Source: Nocardia fluminea (GTDB lineage Bacteria > Actinomycetota > Actinomycetes > Mycobacteriales > Mycobacteriaceae). Taken from it: a DNA stretch of 64,000 nucleotides. The notes under the pieces are model-generated. The model did no database searches and was not told where the DNA came from. It saw only the letters and a program-made list of their open reading frames with translations. The stretch spans positions 2,790,001 through 2,854,000 of the forward strand of contig NZ_PJMW01000002.1 in the NCBI RefSeq assembly GCF_002846365.1. Reading direction: 5' to 3'. Below, one piece after another: positions 25,391 to 34,481 of the stretch. The position numbers were made by a program, and so were the translations under genes. Within the stretch, counting starts at the first letter, position 1. Every line of letters begins with the position of its first letter.

Positions 25391-25430
25391 CCGATTATCA
25401 GATGCTTCTCAGAAAAACGATTACGCACAG
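25391..25430 (+). promoter_or_regulatory. direct-repeat regulatory motif, copy 3 of 3
   Basis: TTATCAGATGCTTCTCAGAA with the same 7-4-7 direct repeat, followed by GATTACGC and CAGTAATTC. It is in the intergenic region between the permease gene start (25135) and the 3' end of the second carbonic anhydrase gene. The rest of 25136-25613 holds no gene I can support; the region probably contains the permease promoter. Confidence 0.45.
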
Positions 25431-25613
25431 TAATTCTCTGGGTTGCGCGAATTCTCTGGTTGCGCACCATAGGCGCCGTTGTTCCAAAGAATCAGTGTGG
25501 CCACCGCGTTCGAGGTAGCCAGCGGATCCCGGTGCTCGCCGCCGCGCCCTTGTGCCCGTCGAGCCTGCACGACGTGTGTGATCGGCGCGACTGCGATCGG
25601 CCGACAGTTGCCG

Positions 25614-26237
25614 CTACTCCAGTTCGCCGATGTTGCCGAGTACCCGGTTCAGCTTGGCCTTGCCGTCAGCGAGGGTGTAGGTGACACAGGCGATGGCGCA
25701 TTTCCCGGCGGCGATCCGGTCGCTGATGATCTGCGAGCGCTGCCGCAGCAGGTCCGCGGTTTCTGCCACGTGCCGGGCCTCCAGTTCGTCCGCCGAGGAG
25801 AGGCCCTCGCGCCGGCCGAGCAGAATCGACGGTGTCACCCGCTCGACCACGCTGCGGATGAAGCCGCCGGGGACTGCGCCGGTGTCGAGGGCATCGAGCG
25901 TGGCCCGCACCGCGCCGCAACTGTCGTGCCCGAGCACCACGATCAGTGGCACGTTCAGCACCTCGACTCCGTATTCGATGGATCCGAGCACGCTGGCGTC
26001 CACGACGTGTCCGGCGGTGCGGACGACGAACATGTCCCCGAGCCCCTGATCGAAAATGATCTCCGCGGCCACCCGGGAATCGCCGCACCCGAACAGAATC
26101 GCCGAGGGCGTCTGCCCCGATGCCAGCTTCGCCCGATCCGCTGCGCCCTGGTTGGGATGATGCAACCGGCCCTCGACGAAGCGATCGTTACCCTCGCGCA
26201 GGGCCTTCCAAGCGGTGATAGGAGACAATTCACTCAT
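25614..26237 (-). CDS. beta-class carbonic anhydrase
   Basis: 207 residues from the ATG at 26237 (MSELSPITAWKALREGNDRF); an ATG six codons upstream is also possible. Zinc ligands: Cys in LFGCGDSR and His/Cys in GHDSCGA. The CGDSR box with Asp/Arg dyad is intact. Catalyses CO2 + H2O to bicarbonate + H+, cytoplasmic. Resembles mycobacterial CanB-type enzymes (Rv3588c). It is encoded upstream of, and in the same direction as, the permease fusion but with a 480-bp gap, so probably separately transcribed. Confidence 0.92.
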   Translation of the reverse strand: MSELSPITAWKALREGNDRFVEGRLHHPNQGAADRAKLASGQTPSAILFGCGDSRVAAEIIFDQGLGDMFVVRTAGHVVDASVLGSIEYGVEVLNVPLIVVLGHDSCGAVRATLDALDTGAVPGGFIRSVVERVTPSILLGRREGLSSADELEARHVAETADLLRQRSQIISDRIAAGKCAIACVTYTLADGKAKLNRVLGNIGELE

Positions 26238-26563
26238 ACGCCCCATTATGCACACCGTTTACTCGGGCCTTCGGAGCGCGGAATCGGGCGAACGCAGCAC
26301 TGTGACCACAGCGTCACCGCGATGGCCCCGTCTCTTGGACCCAACCGACCGGCCGCCAATCTCACCGCTTGCGGTGCCGGCGCCCGAAGTCCTGCGGGCG
26401 GTTCACGCGGCGGCTGGTGAGGCGGCAGGCTGGTTCCTTGCATCTGGGAAGGCGACATCGGGGGCACTGATTCGCAGAGCCGCGCCTGCGGCCCGTGAGG
26501 AACGTTCACGCCGAGCCGACAAGGACTTGACGGCCACGCCGCCAACCAATGACGGGGGTTCTA
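26238..26563. other. intergenic stretch between divergent genes
   Basis: About 325 bp between the carbonic anhydrase and the monooxygenase operator. A plus-strand frame (PEVLRAVHAAAGEAAGWFLA) is open but lacks a start and a recognised domain, so no gene is called. Confidence 0.35.
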
Positions 26564-26587
26564 TATGCATGCATAGCAATATATGCA
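26564..26587 (+). promoter_or_regulatory. putative operator upstream of the FAD monooxygenase
   Basis: TATGCATGCATA at 26564-26575 is a perfect 12-bp palindrome. TGCATA (26570-26575), six bases, then TATGCA (26582-26587) forms an overlapping inverted repeat. AT-rich dyads of this kind fit a MarR-, PadR- or TetR-type repressor site. It is ~60 bp before the gene start. Confidence 0.5.
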
Positions 26588-26645
26588 ATAATAGTTCGCG
26601 ATGGCTCTCCAGGGAGTCGTCGGGTGAAGCAATGGAGGTGCCGCT

Positions 26646-27857
26646 ATGCGGGTTCTGATTTCCGGTGCCAGTATCGCTGGTCCTGTGCTGGCCTATTGGT
26701 TGAGCAAGTACCGCTTCGAGGTCACCGTGGTCGAGCGGGCACCTTCGCCGCGCAAGACAGGCGGTCACGCAGTCGACCTGTTCCGGCCCGCGATGCAGGT
26801 GGTGGGGAAGATGGGTCTGCGGGAAGTCGTCCGCAGCAAGGTAACCGGCACCGACACCCTCGTGATGCGCCGCGGCAACGCCAAGCCGGTGACGGTCGAC
26901 CTGCGCAAGGTGTACACCGCCGCCTCCGACGACCACGTCGAGATCATGCGCGACCACCTCGCCGAGATCCTCTACGACGCCACATCTCGCGAGGCCGAGT
27001 ACGTCTTCGCCGACTCCATCACCTCGATCTCCGCTGACGGTGAGGTGACATTCGAGCATGGCCCCCCACGACGCTTCGACGTCATCGTCGGCGCCGACGG
27101 CTTGCACTCGAACGTGCGGAGCCTCACGTTCGGTCCAGAGGCCTCGTTCACTACCTGGTTGGGCACCTACGTGTCGGTGGTGTCGGTGCCCAACTACCTC
27201 GGCCTCAACGGCGCTATGGAGGGAATCGGCCAAGCCGGGCGAATAGCCGCGATCTACAGCGCCGCCCATATGGACGATGCCCGCGCGCTGTTTCTGTTTC
27301 GGACCCCCGAACCGCTGGATTACCACTACCGGGATGTGGTTCGGCAGAAGCAATTGCTGCGGCAGCGCTTTGCCGGTATGGGCTGGGAGGTTCCGCGCCT
27401 GCTGGCCGCGGCGGAGGAGACCGAGACGTTCTATTTCGACTCGATCACGCAGCTGCGGCTCGATACCTGGTCACGGGGGCGCGTCACGTTGGTCGGCGAC
27501 GCGGGATACTGCCCGGGCCCGGTCGTGGGCGGTAGCACCAGCCTGGCGGTCGTGGGTGCTTACATCCTGGCAGGAGAGCTCGCTAGGTACGCCCCGGATT
27601 ACCACGCCGCTTTCGCCGCGTACGAGCGCGAGATCGGCGACTACGTGCGACGCAGCCGCGGGTTCGCGGCCGGGGCGGCCAATATGCTGGTGCCCGCCAG
27701 CGAATTTCATTTGTGGGCGATCGTCCGTGCGGCCCAACTGATCGACGCGCTACCGGCATGGGCAGGCCGGGCGCTGGCCAAATTCAATGCCAAGACTATT
27801 CGGCTACACGATGCGATCGAACTCGAGGATTACACGACACGGCAAGCTACGAGCTAA
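26646..27857 (+). CDS. FAD-dependent aromatic-type monooxygenase
   Basis: 403 residues. N-terminal FAD Rossmann loop VLISGASIAGPVLAYWLSKY, the DVIVGADG motif (about 145) and the second FAD motif VTLVGDAGYCPGP (about 285). This places it in the class A flavoprotein monooxygenases (PHBH fold; relatives act on phenols, tetracyclines or rifamycins). GGAGG lies six bases before the ATG. A palindromic operator directly upstream suggests substrate-induced control. No partner genes; the true substrate is unknown. Confidence 0.9.
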   Translation: MRVLISGASIAGPVLAYWLSKYRFEVTVVERAPSPRKTGGHAVDLFRPAMQVVGKMGLREVVRSKVTGTDTLVMRRGNAKPVTVDLRKVYTAASDDHVEIMRDHLAEILYDATSREAEYVFADSITSISADGEVTFEHGPPRRFDVIVGADGLHSNVRSLTFGPEASFTTWLGTYVSVVSVPNYLGLNGAMEGIGQAGRIAAIYSAAHMDDARALFLFRTPEPLDYHYRDVVRQKQLLRQRFAGMGWEVPRLLAAAEETETFYFDSITQLRLDTWSRGRVTLVGDAGYCPGPVVGGSTSLAVVGAYILAGELARYAPDYHAAFAAYEREIGDYVRRSRGFAAGAANMLVPASEFHLWAIVRAAQLIDALPAWAGRALAKFNAKTIRLHDAIELEDYTTRQATS

Positions 27858-28511
27858 CCGGAAGCGCCTGGTCGTATCGGGGTCATGCTAACCGCACGTA
27901 CATCACATCAAAGCGCGAGAAGCATACTCCCAGCGGAATTCGAATCGGCCATTCCCAAGTTTCGCGGGGGCGTCCCTTGGCGGCGAAACCGGGTTTTTGC
28001 CTACAAACAACCGCTCGAACGAATCGGCCGAGCGAATGCCTGCGTGCCACCTCTCGCGCGTACTTCCCCTCATGTGGTGCAGACCCGGGCGGGTCGGCGA
28101 GAGGAGCCTGGCCCCGGGCTTCCAGCCGGTCCGTTCGGTCGCCGCAGTCGGATGTCCCCACGTAACTCACACTGCAGGAATGGGTTTCGCCCCTAGCCCC
28201 GACGGCTCGGCATCGCGCAGCGCGTCGGTGAACCAACTTTCCCGAGAGGAGTAGAGACGCGCTGGGAGCCGCCGCGGTTGCCGATCCGCAGGTAGCCCGT
28301 GCGGTGTGTCGGTAGGGAATTTGCGAGCGTTTTGCGGCCACGGAACAGACCTGCGGTCGGGATATATCAACTCGCCGCCGGACCTTGATGCGGAAAGCCG
28401 CGTTCCCCAGAAGGTGGGCGTTTCTATTTGTCGGCATTTGGTCGACGGATCAAATCCGAATAGTCGAGCGCCTGAAATTACGGGCACGGAATTCGGCTAC
28501 AGTGCACGATT
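27858..28511. other. non-coding stretch, nothing supported
   Basis: About 650 bp. Overlapping frames on both strands (for example a 106-residue minus-strand frame ending at 28167) have no recognised domains and mutually conflict, so no gene is called. Confidence 0.4.
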
Positions 28512-28928
28512 GTGACTGCACCCCGGGTAGCTGTGAGCGCACCGCGCGCGCGGGTGGCCCGGGCGATCGCGATGATTTTCCTGGCATCTGCCGTGATTTT
28601 GTGCGATTCGGCGGCCGCGGTGACACCGTTGGCCGCCGTGGCGAGCGGCGCACCCGCCGAGCAGCCGGGCACCACCGACATCGCGCAGGGCCAATCCGGG
28701 TCCACGGAGACCAACGCTGTACAACCGCAACACCGCGGTTGTGTCGCGGCTTTCCCGGCCCGCGAACAGAGCACCCTGATCACGGCGCCCCCGCAAGACG
28801 GTTATGACTCTGACCGCCTGACCGCTGCGGGCTTGCCGGCGGTACGAGCAACCAGCAGTGAGTCCGCGCCCGCGCTGCCGTGCGCGGGCCGAGTGTTGCT
28901 CGACATGCTCTGCATCAGTCGGCGCTGA
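28512..28928 (+). CDS. possible secreted protein
   Basis: 138 residues, GTG start. The N-terminus is basic followed by a hydrophobic stretch ([20 protein letters not shown]), a likely signal peptide. The mature part is Ala/Ser/Gln-rich with several cysteines (for example [25 protein letters not shown]). No family recognised. Located ~110 bp before the cysteine-synthase-like gene. Confidence 0.5.
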   Translation: MTAPRVAVSAPRARVARAIAMIFLASAVILCDSAAAVTPLAAVASGAPAEQPGTTDIAQGQSGSTETNAVQPQHRGCVAAFPAREQSTLITAPPQDGYDSDRLTAAGLPAVRATSSESAPALPCAGRVLLDMLCISRR

Positions 28929-29035
28929 CGGGCCGTACCCGGCCACCGGCGGCTATCGCGGTGGGACCTGGGTTCGGCGACCTGTCAGAGATGGCGGCGC
29001 TCGCGCGCCGCCCGACTGCGGAAGGACCCCGTCTG

Positions 29036-30136
29036 ATGATCAATGCTGTTGTCGCTCGTACCGTGTTGCCCGCAGAGAACCTGCCCGCTCAACGTCCGCG
29101 TCCGGCCGCGCTGGTCGGTAACACCCCGCTGGTGTGGATCGGCGAACCCCTCGCCGGCCCCGGGCAGGGGTTCTGGGCCAAACTCGAAGGCAGCAACCCG
29201 GGTGGTATGAAGGATCGTCCCGCCCTGCATATGGTCGAACGCGCCCGCGCGCGAGGCGACCTGTCCGACGGTGCCCGGATCATCGAATCGACCAGCGGTA
29301 CATTGGGTCTGGGGTTGGCGCTCGCGGGGATCGTGCACCACCACCCGGTCACTCTGGTCACCGACCCGGGCATGGAGTCGATGATGCGGCGGTTGCTCAG
29401 CGCCTACGGCGCCACCGTCGATCTGGTCGGGGAACCGCACCCGGTCGGGGGGTGGCAGCAGGCCCGTTGCGAGCGGGTCGCTGACTTGCTCGCCTGCACT
29501 CCGGGCGCGTGGTGTCCGAACCAGTACGCCAATCCCGACAACATCGACGCCTACGAGTCGCTGGCGTGTGAGTTGCTGACCGAGCTCGGCCACATCGACG
29601 TGCTGGTGTGCTCGGTCGGCACCGGAGGTCATTCCGCCGGTGTCGCGCGGGTGCTGCGCCGATCCTTGCCCCGGTTGCGGCTGGTCGGGGTCGACACCGT
29701 CGGATCGACGATCTTCGGCCAACCTGCCGCGCCGCGGCTGATGCGTGGCCTGGGTTCCTCGATCCACCCTGCCAACGTCGACTACGCCGCTTTCGACGAA
29801 GTGCACTGGGTGGCCGCGCGTGAATCGGTGTGGGCGTGCCGGACCTTGGCCGCCACGCACTACGCCAGCGGTGGTTGGAGCGTCGGCGCGGTGGCTCTGG
29901 TCGCGGGCTGGATCGCCCGCAGCTGCGGATCTGACCTGCAAATCGCCGCGGTGTTCCCGGACGGTCCCGAACGCTATGCCGACACCGTCTACAACGACAC
30001 CTACTGCGGTGAACACGGCTTGCTCGGCGGCCCGATTCCCACCGAACCCGACCGGCTCACCCATCCCGGTGAGCGGGTCGTCTCCTGCTGGACCCGCTGC
30101 GAGAACGTCGTTGCCCCAGCGGTAGTACGCGCGTGA
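29036..30136 (+). CDS. PLP-dependent cysteine-synthase-like enzyme
   Basis: 366 residues from the ATG at 29036, which has GGAAGGA upstream; in-frame upstream codons lack family similarity. Type II PLP fold: Lys in [14 protein letters not shown], the substrate loop [15 protein letters not shown] and the phosphate-binding [11 protein letters not shown]. Resembles O-acetylserine sulfhydrylase/cystathionine synthase homologues, but the usual NPxxSxKDR Ser has been lost (GGMKDR). It is next to a metal-exporting ATPase; a role in thiol supply during metal stress is possible but inferred. Confidence 0.85.
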   Translation: MINAVVARTVLPAENLPAQRPRPAALVGNTPLVWIGEPLAGPGQGFWAKLEGSNPGGMKDRPALHMVERARARGDLSDGARIIESTSGTLGLGLALAGIVHHHPVTLVTDPGMESMMRRLLSAYGATVDLVGEPHPVGGWQQARCERVADLLACTPGAWCPNQYANPDNIDAYESLACELLTELGHIDVLVCSVGTGGHSAGVARVLRRSLPRLRLVGVDTVGSTIFGQPAAPRLMRGLGSSIHPANVDYAAFDEVHWVAARESVWACRTLAATHYASGGWSVGAVALVAGWIARSCGSDLQIAAVFPDGPERYADTVYNDTYCGEHGLLGGPIPTEPDRLTHPGERVVSCWTRCENVVAPAVVRA

Positions 30137-30332
30137 ATACCGTGTGGCGGCAGTTTTACCGATTCGACCGGCCCGGCGAGACGTAGGGTCAACCAGTTCA
30201 CCATCAACCCTGGCATCTCCACGCGCACGCCGGCCGGCTACCTGGTGGGTCCGCCGGGGATGGGAGCGTAGCTGGCCGAGCTGGTACGGGGTATCGGTAA
30301 CTTCACTCAGCTCCATCGCCACGGCGGGCGAT

Positions 30333-32777
30333 CTAGCTCCGGTCGCGGTAGGCCAGCAGCCGTAGCGCGTTCGCGACCACGATTACGGTCGAGCCTTCGT
30401 GGATCAGCACGGCCGGGCCGATTCCGAGGCCGAGGATCGTGGCGGGAATCAGCACCGCGACGATGCCGAGGCTGGCCCAGAGGTTCTGGGCGATGATCCG
30501 GCTGGCCCGTCTGCTCAGCCCGACCGCGAACGGCAGCGCCTTGAGGTCGTCGGCCATCAACGCGACATCGGCCGTCTCCAGTGCGACATCGGAACCGGCG
30601 GCACCCATGGCGATGCCGATGCTGGCGGTGGCCATGGCGGGAGCGTCGTTGACGCCGTCACCGACCATCGCGACCCGGGTGTGGGTCTCGCGCAGGCGGG
30701 CGACCTCGGTGACCTTGTCCTCGGGCATCAGTCCGCCGCGGGCCTGACCGATGCCCACCTGCGCAGCGACGGCGTCAGCGACCCGCTGGTTGTCGCCCGA
30801 GAGCATGATCGTGCTCGTCATACCGAGCCTGCCGAGCCGCTCGACGACCTGCGCCGCCTCAGCTCGGGGCAGGTCCATCAGACCCACGACGCCGAGCCAC
30901 CGCTCGCCCGCCCGCACCAGCATGGTGGTGCGGCCCTGCTCCTCGTACCGGGTTACCTCACGGTCGAGTGCCTCCGGCAGCACTGGGCCGTCATCGGCGA
31001 ACAGTTCCCGCCTGCCGACTCCGGTGGCGATCCCGTTCACTGTCGCGAGCACGCCGCGGCCGGTGACCGAGCGGACGTTCTGCGCCCGCGGGACCGGGGT
31101 ATCGCCGAGCCGCTCCCGGCCGTCCCGCACGATCGCTCGGGCGAGCGGGTGATCGCTCTGCTCTTCGACAGACACCGCGATGGCGAGCAGTTCAGCCTCG
31201 TCGACCCCTTCGGCGGGGATGACGTCCGCGATGCGCGGCAGGCCCTCGGTGAGGGTGCCGGTCTTGTCGAAGGCAATCGCGTTGATCCGGCCGAGCTCTT
31301 CGAGCGGCGCGCCGCCCTTGACAAGGACACCGGCCCGGGCGGCCCGGGCCACCGCGGACAGCACGGCGCTCGGGGTGGCGATGGCGAGTGCGCACGGGCT
31401 TGCGGCGACGAGCACAGCCAGCGCCCGGTAGACGCTCGCGCTGAACGGCTCGTCGATCACCAGCCCGGCGAACAGCAGCACCACTACGAGGGTCAGTACC
31501 GCCGGCACGAAGATCCGCTGGAACTTGTCGGTGAAACGCTGGGTCGGCGAGGTCTTGGTCTGGGCCTCGGCGACCAGCCGCACCACCCGCGCCATCGTGG
31601 AGTCCGAAGCGAGCCGGGTGACCTGGATCTCGATGGCACCGGCGCCGTTGATCGTGCCGGCGAAGACCCGCGACGACGCGCCGATCTGGTCGGGGGCGGC
31701 CGCGGCTGCGGCCACATCGGGCACCGGTGACTTGTCGACCGGCACGCTCTCGCCGGTGACCGGGGCCTGATCGATGCTGCTGGTGCCGGCCACGACGAAC
31801 CCGTCCGCGGCCAAGCGAATGTTGGGGCGTACCACGACGACATCGCCCAGGCGCAGTTGCTCAACCGGGACCTCGACTGTCTCGCCGGTGTCGGCGCGGC
31901 GCACCAGGGCGGTCTTCGGGGCGAGCTCGGCAAGGGCTTCGATCGCCCGCCGGGCCCGGCCCATCGCATAGCCTTCCAGGGCGTGCCCGACGCTGAACAG
32001 GAACAGCAGCAACGCGCCCTCGGCCACCTCGCCCAGCGCCGCGGCACCGGCTGCGGCGACCAGCATCAGGAAGTCGATCTCGAACCGCTTGGCCCGGATG
32101 TTCTGGTAGGCCTCCTGCGTCGTGTAGTAGGCGCCGAAGAAGAACGCGGCCGAGTAGGTCGCTAGCTCGACCAGGCGCGGCGTGTCCAGAAACGTCGCCA
32201 TCGTCCAGCCGACGAACAGCAGCAGGCCCGACAAGGCGGCGAAGACCAGTTCGCTGCGTTCGCCGAAGATCCCGCCGTGCCCGTGCTCATGGCTGTGCCC
32301 GTGTTCATGACTGTGCCCGTCGTCCGCGCCGGACTCGTCACGGACGGGTGCGGTGAGCAGCTCCGTCAGTTTCTCGGCCGTGACGCGCCTGCGCTCGAAC
32401 TCCACCTGCAGGGCGTTGGTGTCGGCGAACGACGCTTCGACGACGCCCTCGATGCTCCGAGCCCGGTCGAGGAGCGCGGCGCGGCCTTCGGCGTCGGCCG
32501 CAAGCTCGTCGGCCTGCCAGCGCAAGTGTCCGTAGCGGGCGCTGAGTTCGCCGGCGGCGTGCCGGGCCCGCTGCCGCAGATCCTGGTCGCCCGTTTGGTC
32601 GGGGTCGTAATGCACGCACAGCCGGGAACGTTCCGCTTCCGCGGCGTCGAGGAGGTGGGCGTCCTCCACGCCGGTGATCGCGGCGAGATCGCGCGAGAGG
32701 CGGCCGACGCAACGGTCCTCACCTTCGGATACCTCCGGCAGCAGATCCACCAAATCCAAGACCATGTTTTCAGTCAC
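30333..32777 (-). CDS. P1B-type heavy-metal-translocating ATPase (P1B-4-like)
   Basis: 814 residues from a GTG at 32777 (GGGGGTG upstream). There is a ~165-residue N-terminal region of HMA-like folds without CXXC, then the His-rich segment GHSHEHGHSHEHGHG, then the P-type core: TGES, the SPC membrane motif (AASPCALAI), phosphorylated Asp in FDKTGTLTEG, and GDGVNDAPA. The last helices contain HEGST. SPC plus HEG(x)T is typical of the P1B-4 group (Co2+, Fe2+, Zn2+ export). Diverges from the CDF transporter gene across ~280 bp. Confidence 0.92.
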   Translation of the reverse strand: MTENMVLDLVDLLPEVSEGEDRCVGRLSRDLAAITGVEDAHLLDAAEAERSRLCVHYDPDQTGDQDLRQRARHAAGELSARYGHLRWQADELAADAEGRAALLDRARSIEGVVEASFADTNALQVEFERRRVTAEKLTELLTAPVRDESGADDGHSHEHGHSHEHGHGGIFGERSELVFAALSGLLLFVGWTMATFLDTPRLVELATYSAAFFFGAYYTTQEAYQNIRAKRFEIDFLMLVAAAGAAALGEVAEGALLLFLFSVGHALEGYAMGRARRAIEALAELAPKTALVRRADTGETVEVPVEQLRLGDVVVVRPNIRLAADGFVVAGTSSIDQAPVTGESVPVDKSPVPDVAAAAAAPDQIGASSRVFAGTINGAGAIEIQVTRLASDSTMARVVRLVAEAQTKTSPTQRFTDKFQRIFVPAVLTLVVVLLFAGLVIDEPFSASVYRALAVLVAASPCALAIATPSAVLSAVARAARAGVLVKGGAPLEELGRINAIAFDKTGTLTEGLPRIADVIPAEGVDEAELLAIAVSVEEQSDHPLARAIVRDGRERLGDTPVPRAQNVRSVTGRGVLATVNGIATGVGRRELFADDGPVLPEALDREVTRYEEQGRTTMLVRAGERWLGVVGLMDLPRAEAAQVVERLGRLGMTSTIMLSGDNQRVADAVAAQVGIGQARGGLMPEDKVTEVARLRETHTRVAMVGDGVNDAPAMATASIGIAMGAAGSDVALETADVALMADDLKALPFAVGLSRRASRIIAQNLWASLGIVAVLIPATILGLGIGPAVLIHEGSTVIVVANALRLLAYRDRS

Positions 32778-33060
32778 AGCCGCACCCCCGTGTATCCCGC
32801 AGTCGTCATGTCGTCTCTCCCAGCGAACCATAATCATGCATTCCTTGCAATGTGACTATATCTCAAGTCTCGGCTCCTGGTAGTCGCGTGCGGTGACGAC
32901 CGGACGTGCTTGCGACGCGCACGGGCGCCACCCGGCTTCTTGCCCTCGATTGACGCGTGTCCGCCACGCCGAACCCGGTTTCGGTATAACGTGACCTGCG
33001 GTGTCGGAAGCTCGGTTTCTTGCGAGCACCCGTCTACGCCGCGATCGAGAGGTTCGGTAA
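32778..33060. promoter_or_regulatory. divergent promoter region of the two metal exporters
   Basis: Both exporters are transcribed away from this 283-bp region. Around 32828-32862 an AT-rich segment includes GCATTCCTTGCAATGTGAC, with CATT/AATG dyad symmetry, a candidate site for an ArsR/SmtB- or MerR-type metal sensor; no such sensor gene is adjacent. Confidence 0.35.
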
Positions 33061-33963
33061 GTGGGGCACGGACACGAGACATCGCCTATGACCGGTTCGG
33101 CAGGCGCGGCCTACAAGAAGCGGTTGGTCATCGCGCTCACGTTGACCGGCGGTTTCGCGCTGGTCGAAGTTGTCGGCGGCATCGTCACCGGGTCCCTGGC
33201 CTTGATCTCCGACGCCGCGCACATGGGCACCGATGTACTGGGGCTGGCGCTGGCACTGGCTGCGATACAGCTGGCCGGCAAGCCGGCCGCCGGGCAACGC
33301 ACCTATGGCACATACCGGCTCGAGGTCCTCGCGGCGATCATCAACGGTCTGTTGCTGTTCGGCGTGGCCGGCTACGTGCTGTACCAGGCTTACCTGAGGA
33401 TCACCGAACCGCCGGAGGTCCTGGGCGTGCCGATGCTCGTGGTCGCGGTCCTCGGGCTGGCGGTCAACGTGATCAGCTTCCGGTTGCTGTCCGCCGGCGC
33501 CAAGGAGAGCCTCAATGTTCGGGGGGCATACCTCGAGGTCCTCGCGGACATGCTCGGCTCCATCGGCGTGATCGTCGCAGCAGTGGTGATCGCCACGACC
33601 GGCTGGCCGTACGCGGACGCGATCGTCGGCGCCGGTATCGGCTTGTTCATCCTGCCCCGCACCTACACGCTGATGAAGCAGGCGGTGCGGATCATCATGG
33701 AGGTGTCCCCGCCCGAGATCGACACCTCTGAGGTACAACGTCGGCTCATCGGGATCACCGGAGTCCAGGCCGTACACGACCTGCACATCTGGACCATCAC
33801 CTCCGGGATGGAGGCGGCTACGGTGCACCTGGTGGTGCCCAGCGACGGAGACTGGCACGGTGTGCTCGACACCGCTCGCGACATCCTGGCGGAGTACGGC
33901 GTCACCCACCCCACTATCCAGATCGAACCTCCGGGCCACGTCGAAGGTAAAAGCGTCGTGTGA
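33061..33963 (+). CDS. cation diffusion facilitator (zinc-type exporter)
   Basis: 300 residues, GTG start. Begins with a His motif (MGHGHE), has six membrane helices and a cytoplasmic C-terminal domain (VQAVHDLHIWTITSG...VHLVV). Metal-site residues: SDAAHMGTD in helix 2 (HxxxD); in helix 5 the usual HxxxD is YLEVLADMLGS, i.e. Glu in place of His. Zinc/cadmium/cobalt:proton antiport is expected; the Glu may alter selectivity. Works in parallel with the neighbouring P1B ATPase. Confidence 0.9.
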   Translation: MGHGHETSPMTGSAGAAYKKRLVIALTLTGGFALVEVVGGIVTGSLALISDAAHMGTDVLGLALALAAIQLAGKPAAGQRTYGTYRLEVLAAIINGLLLFGVAGYVLYQAYLRITEPPEVLGVPMLVVAVLGLAVNVISFRLLSAGAKESLNVRGAYLEVLADMLGSIGVIVAAVVIATTGWPYADAIVGAGIGLFILPRTYTLMKQAVRIIMEVSPPEIDTSEVQRRLIGITGVQAVHDLHIWTITSGMEAATVHLVVPSDGDWHGVLDTARDILAEYGVTHPTIQIEPPGHVEGKSVV

Positions 33964-34481
33964 AGCCCCGCACCTGCCGCTGCGGGAACCGGATCGTATG
34001 GGGCAAGCCCGACCTGTCACTTCTGATGGGGCTAGGCACTTCTCGTGGAGATGGAGGTCCCGTTGGTCAGCGGGGTCGGGCACGCAACACAACGTCAGGA
34101 AAGCCGAGTCGGCCTTGTACGAAGGCTCCACGGACCGCGGCGAGCTCATATTCGAACCGGGCGAACGGAGCAGCGCCAACTGCGGCCTGCTCGAGAGTTG
34201 GAAAGGTCTGGTGCTGTGGCTGGCGAGGATGCGTCAGGGCTCAGTGACATCGACCGGACTTCTGTCTGGCAGTCCAGTCGGTGTGAGCATTCAGCGGTTT
34301 CCATGTTCCAGACCCGCGCCGTGCGATCGGGTTCGGGGCATGCGCCGTTGCCGGGCTGAGAACCTGGGCCTCGACCAGCAACTGTGGAGCGCTTCCGTCC
34401 AGACACGAGGTTAGGGCCCGCCCGTATTTCCGCCGGTCGCGGGTGGTCAGGGAGCCGTCCGGGCTCGGCTATTATCAGCCG
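33964..34481. other. non-coding stretch, nothing supported
   Basis: About 520 bp. A plus-strand segment (34110-34240) reads LYEGSTDRGELIFEPGERSS and LESWKGLVLWLARM but lacks a start and any known family; it might be a gene remnant. Confidence 0.35.

Noticed and set aside
25479..26420. Plus-strand frame opposite the carbonic anhydrase gene
   Set aside because: Antisense shadow; no domain and no start signal, despite the direct-repeat motif upstream on the same strand.
28167..28487. 106-residue minus-strand ORF
   Set aside because: No family, no ribosome site, overlaps other frames equally open; not supported.
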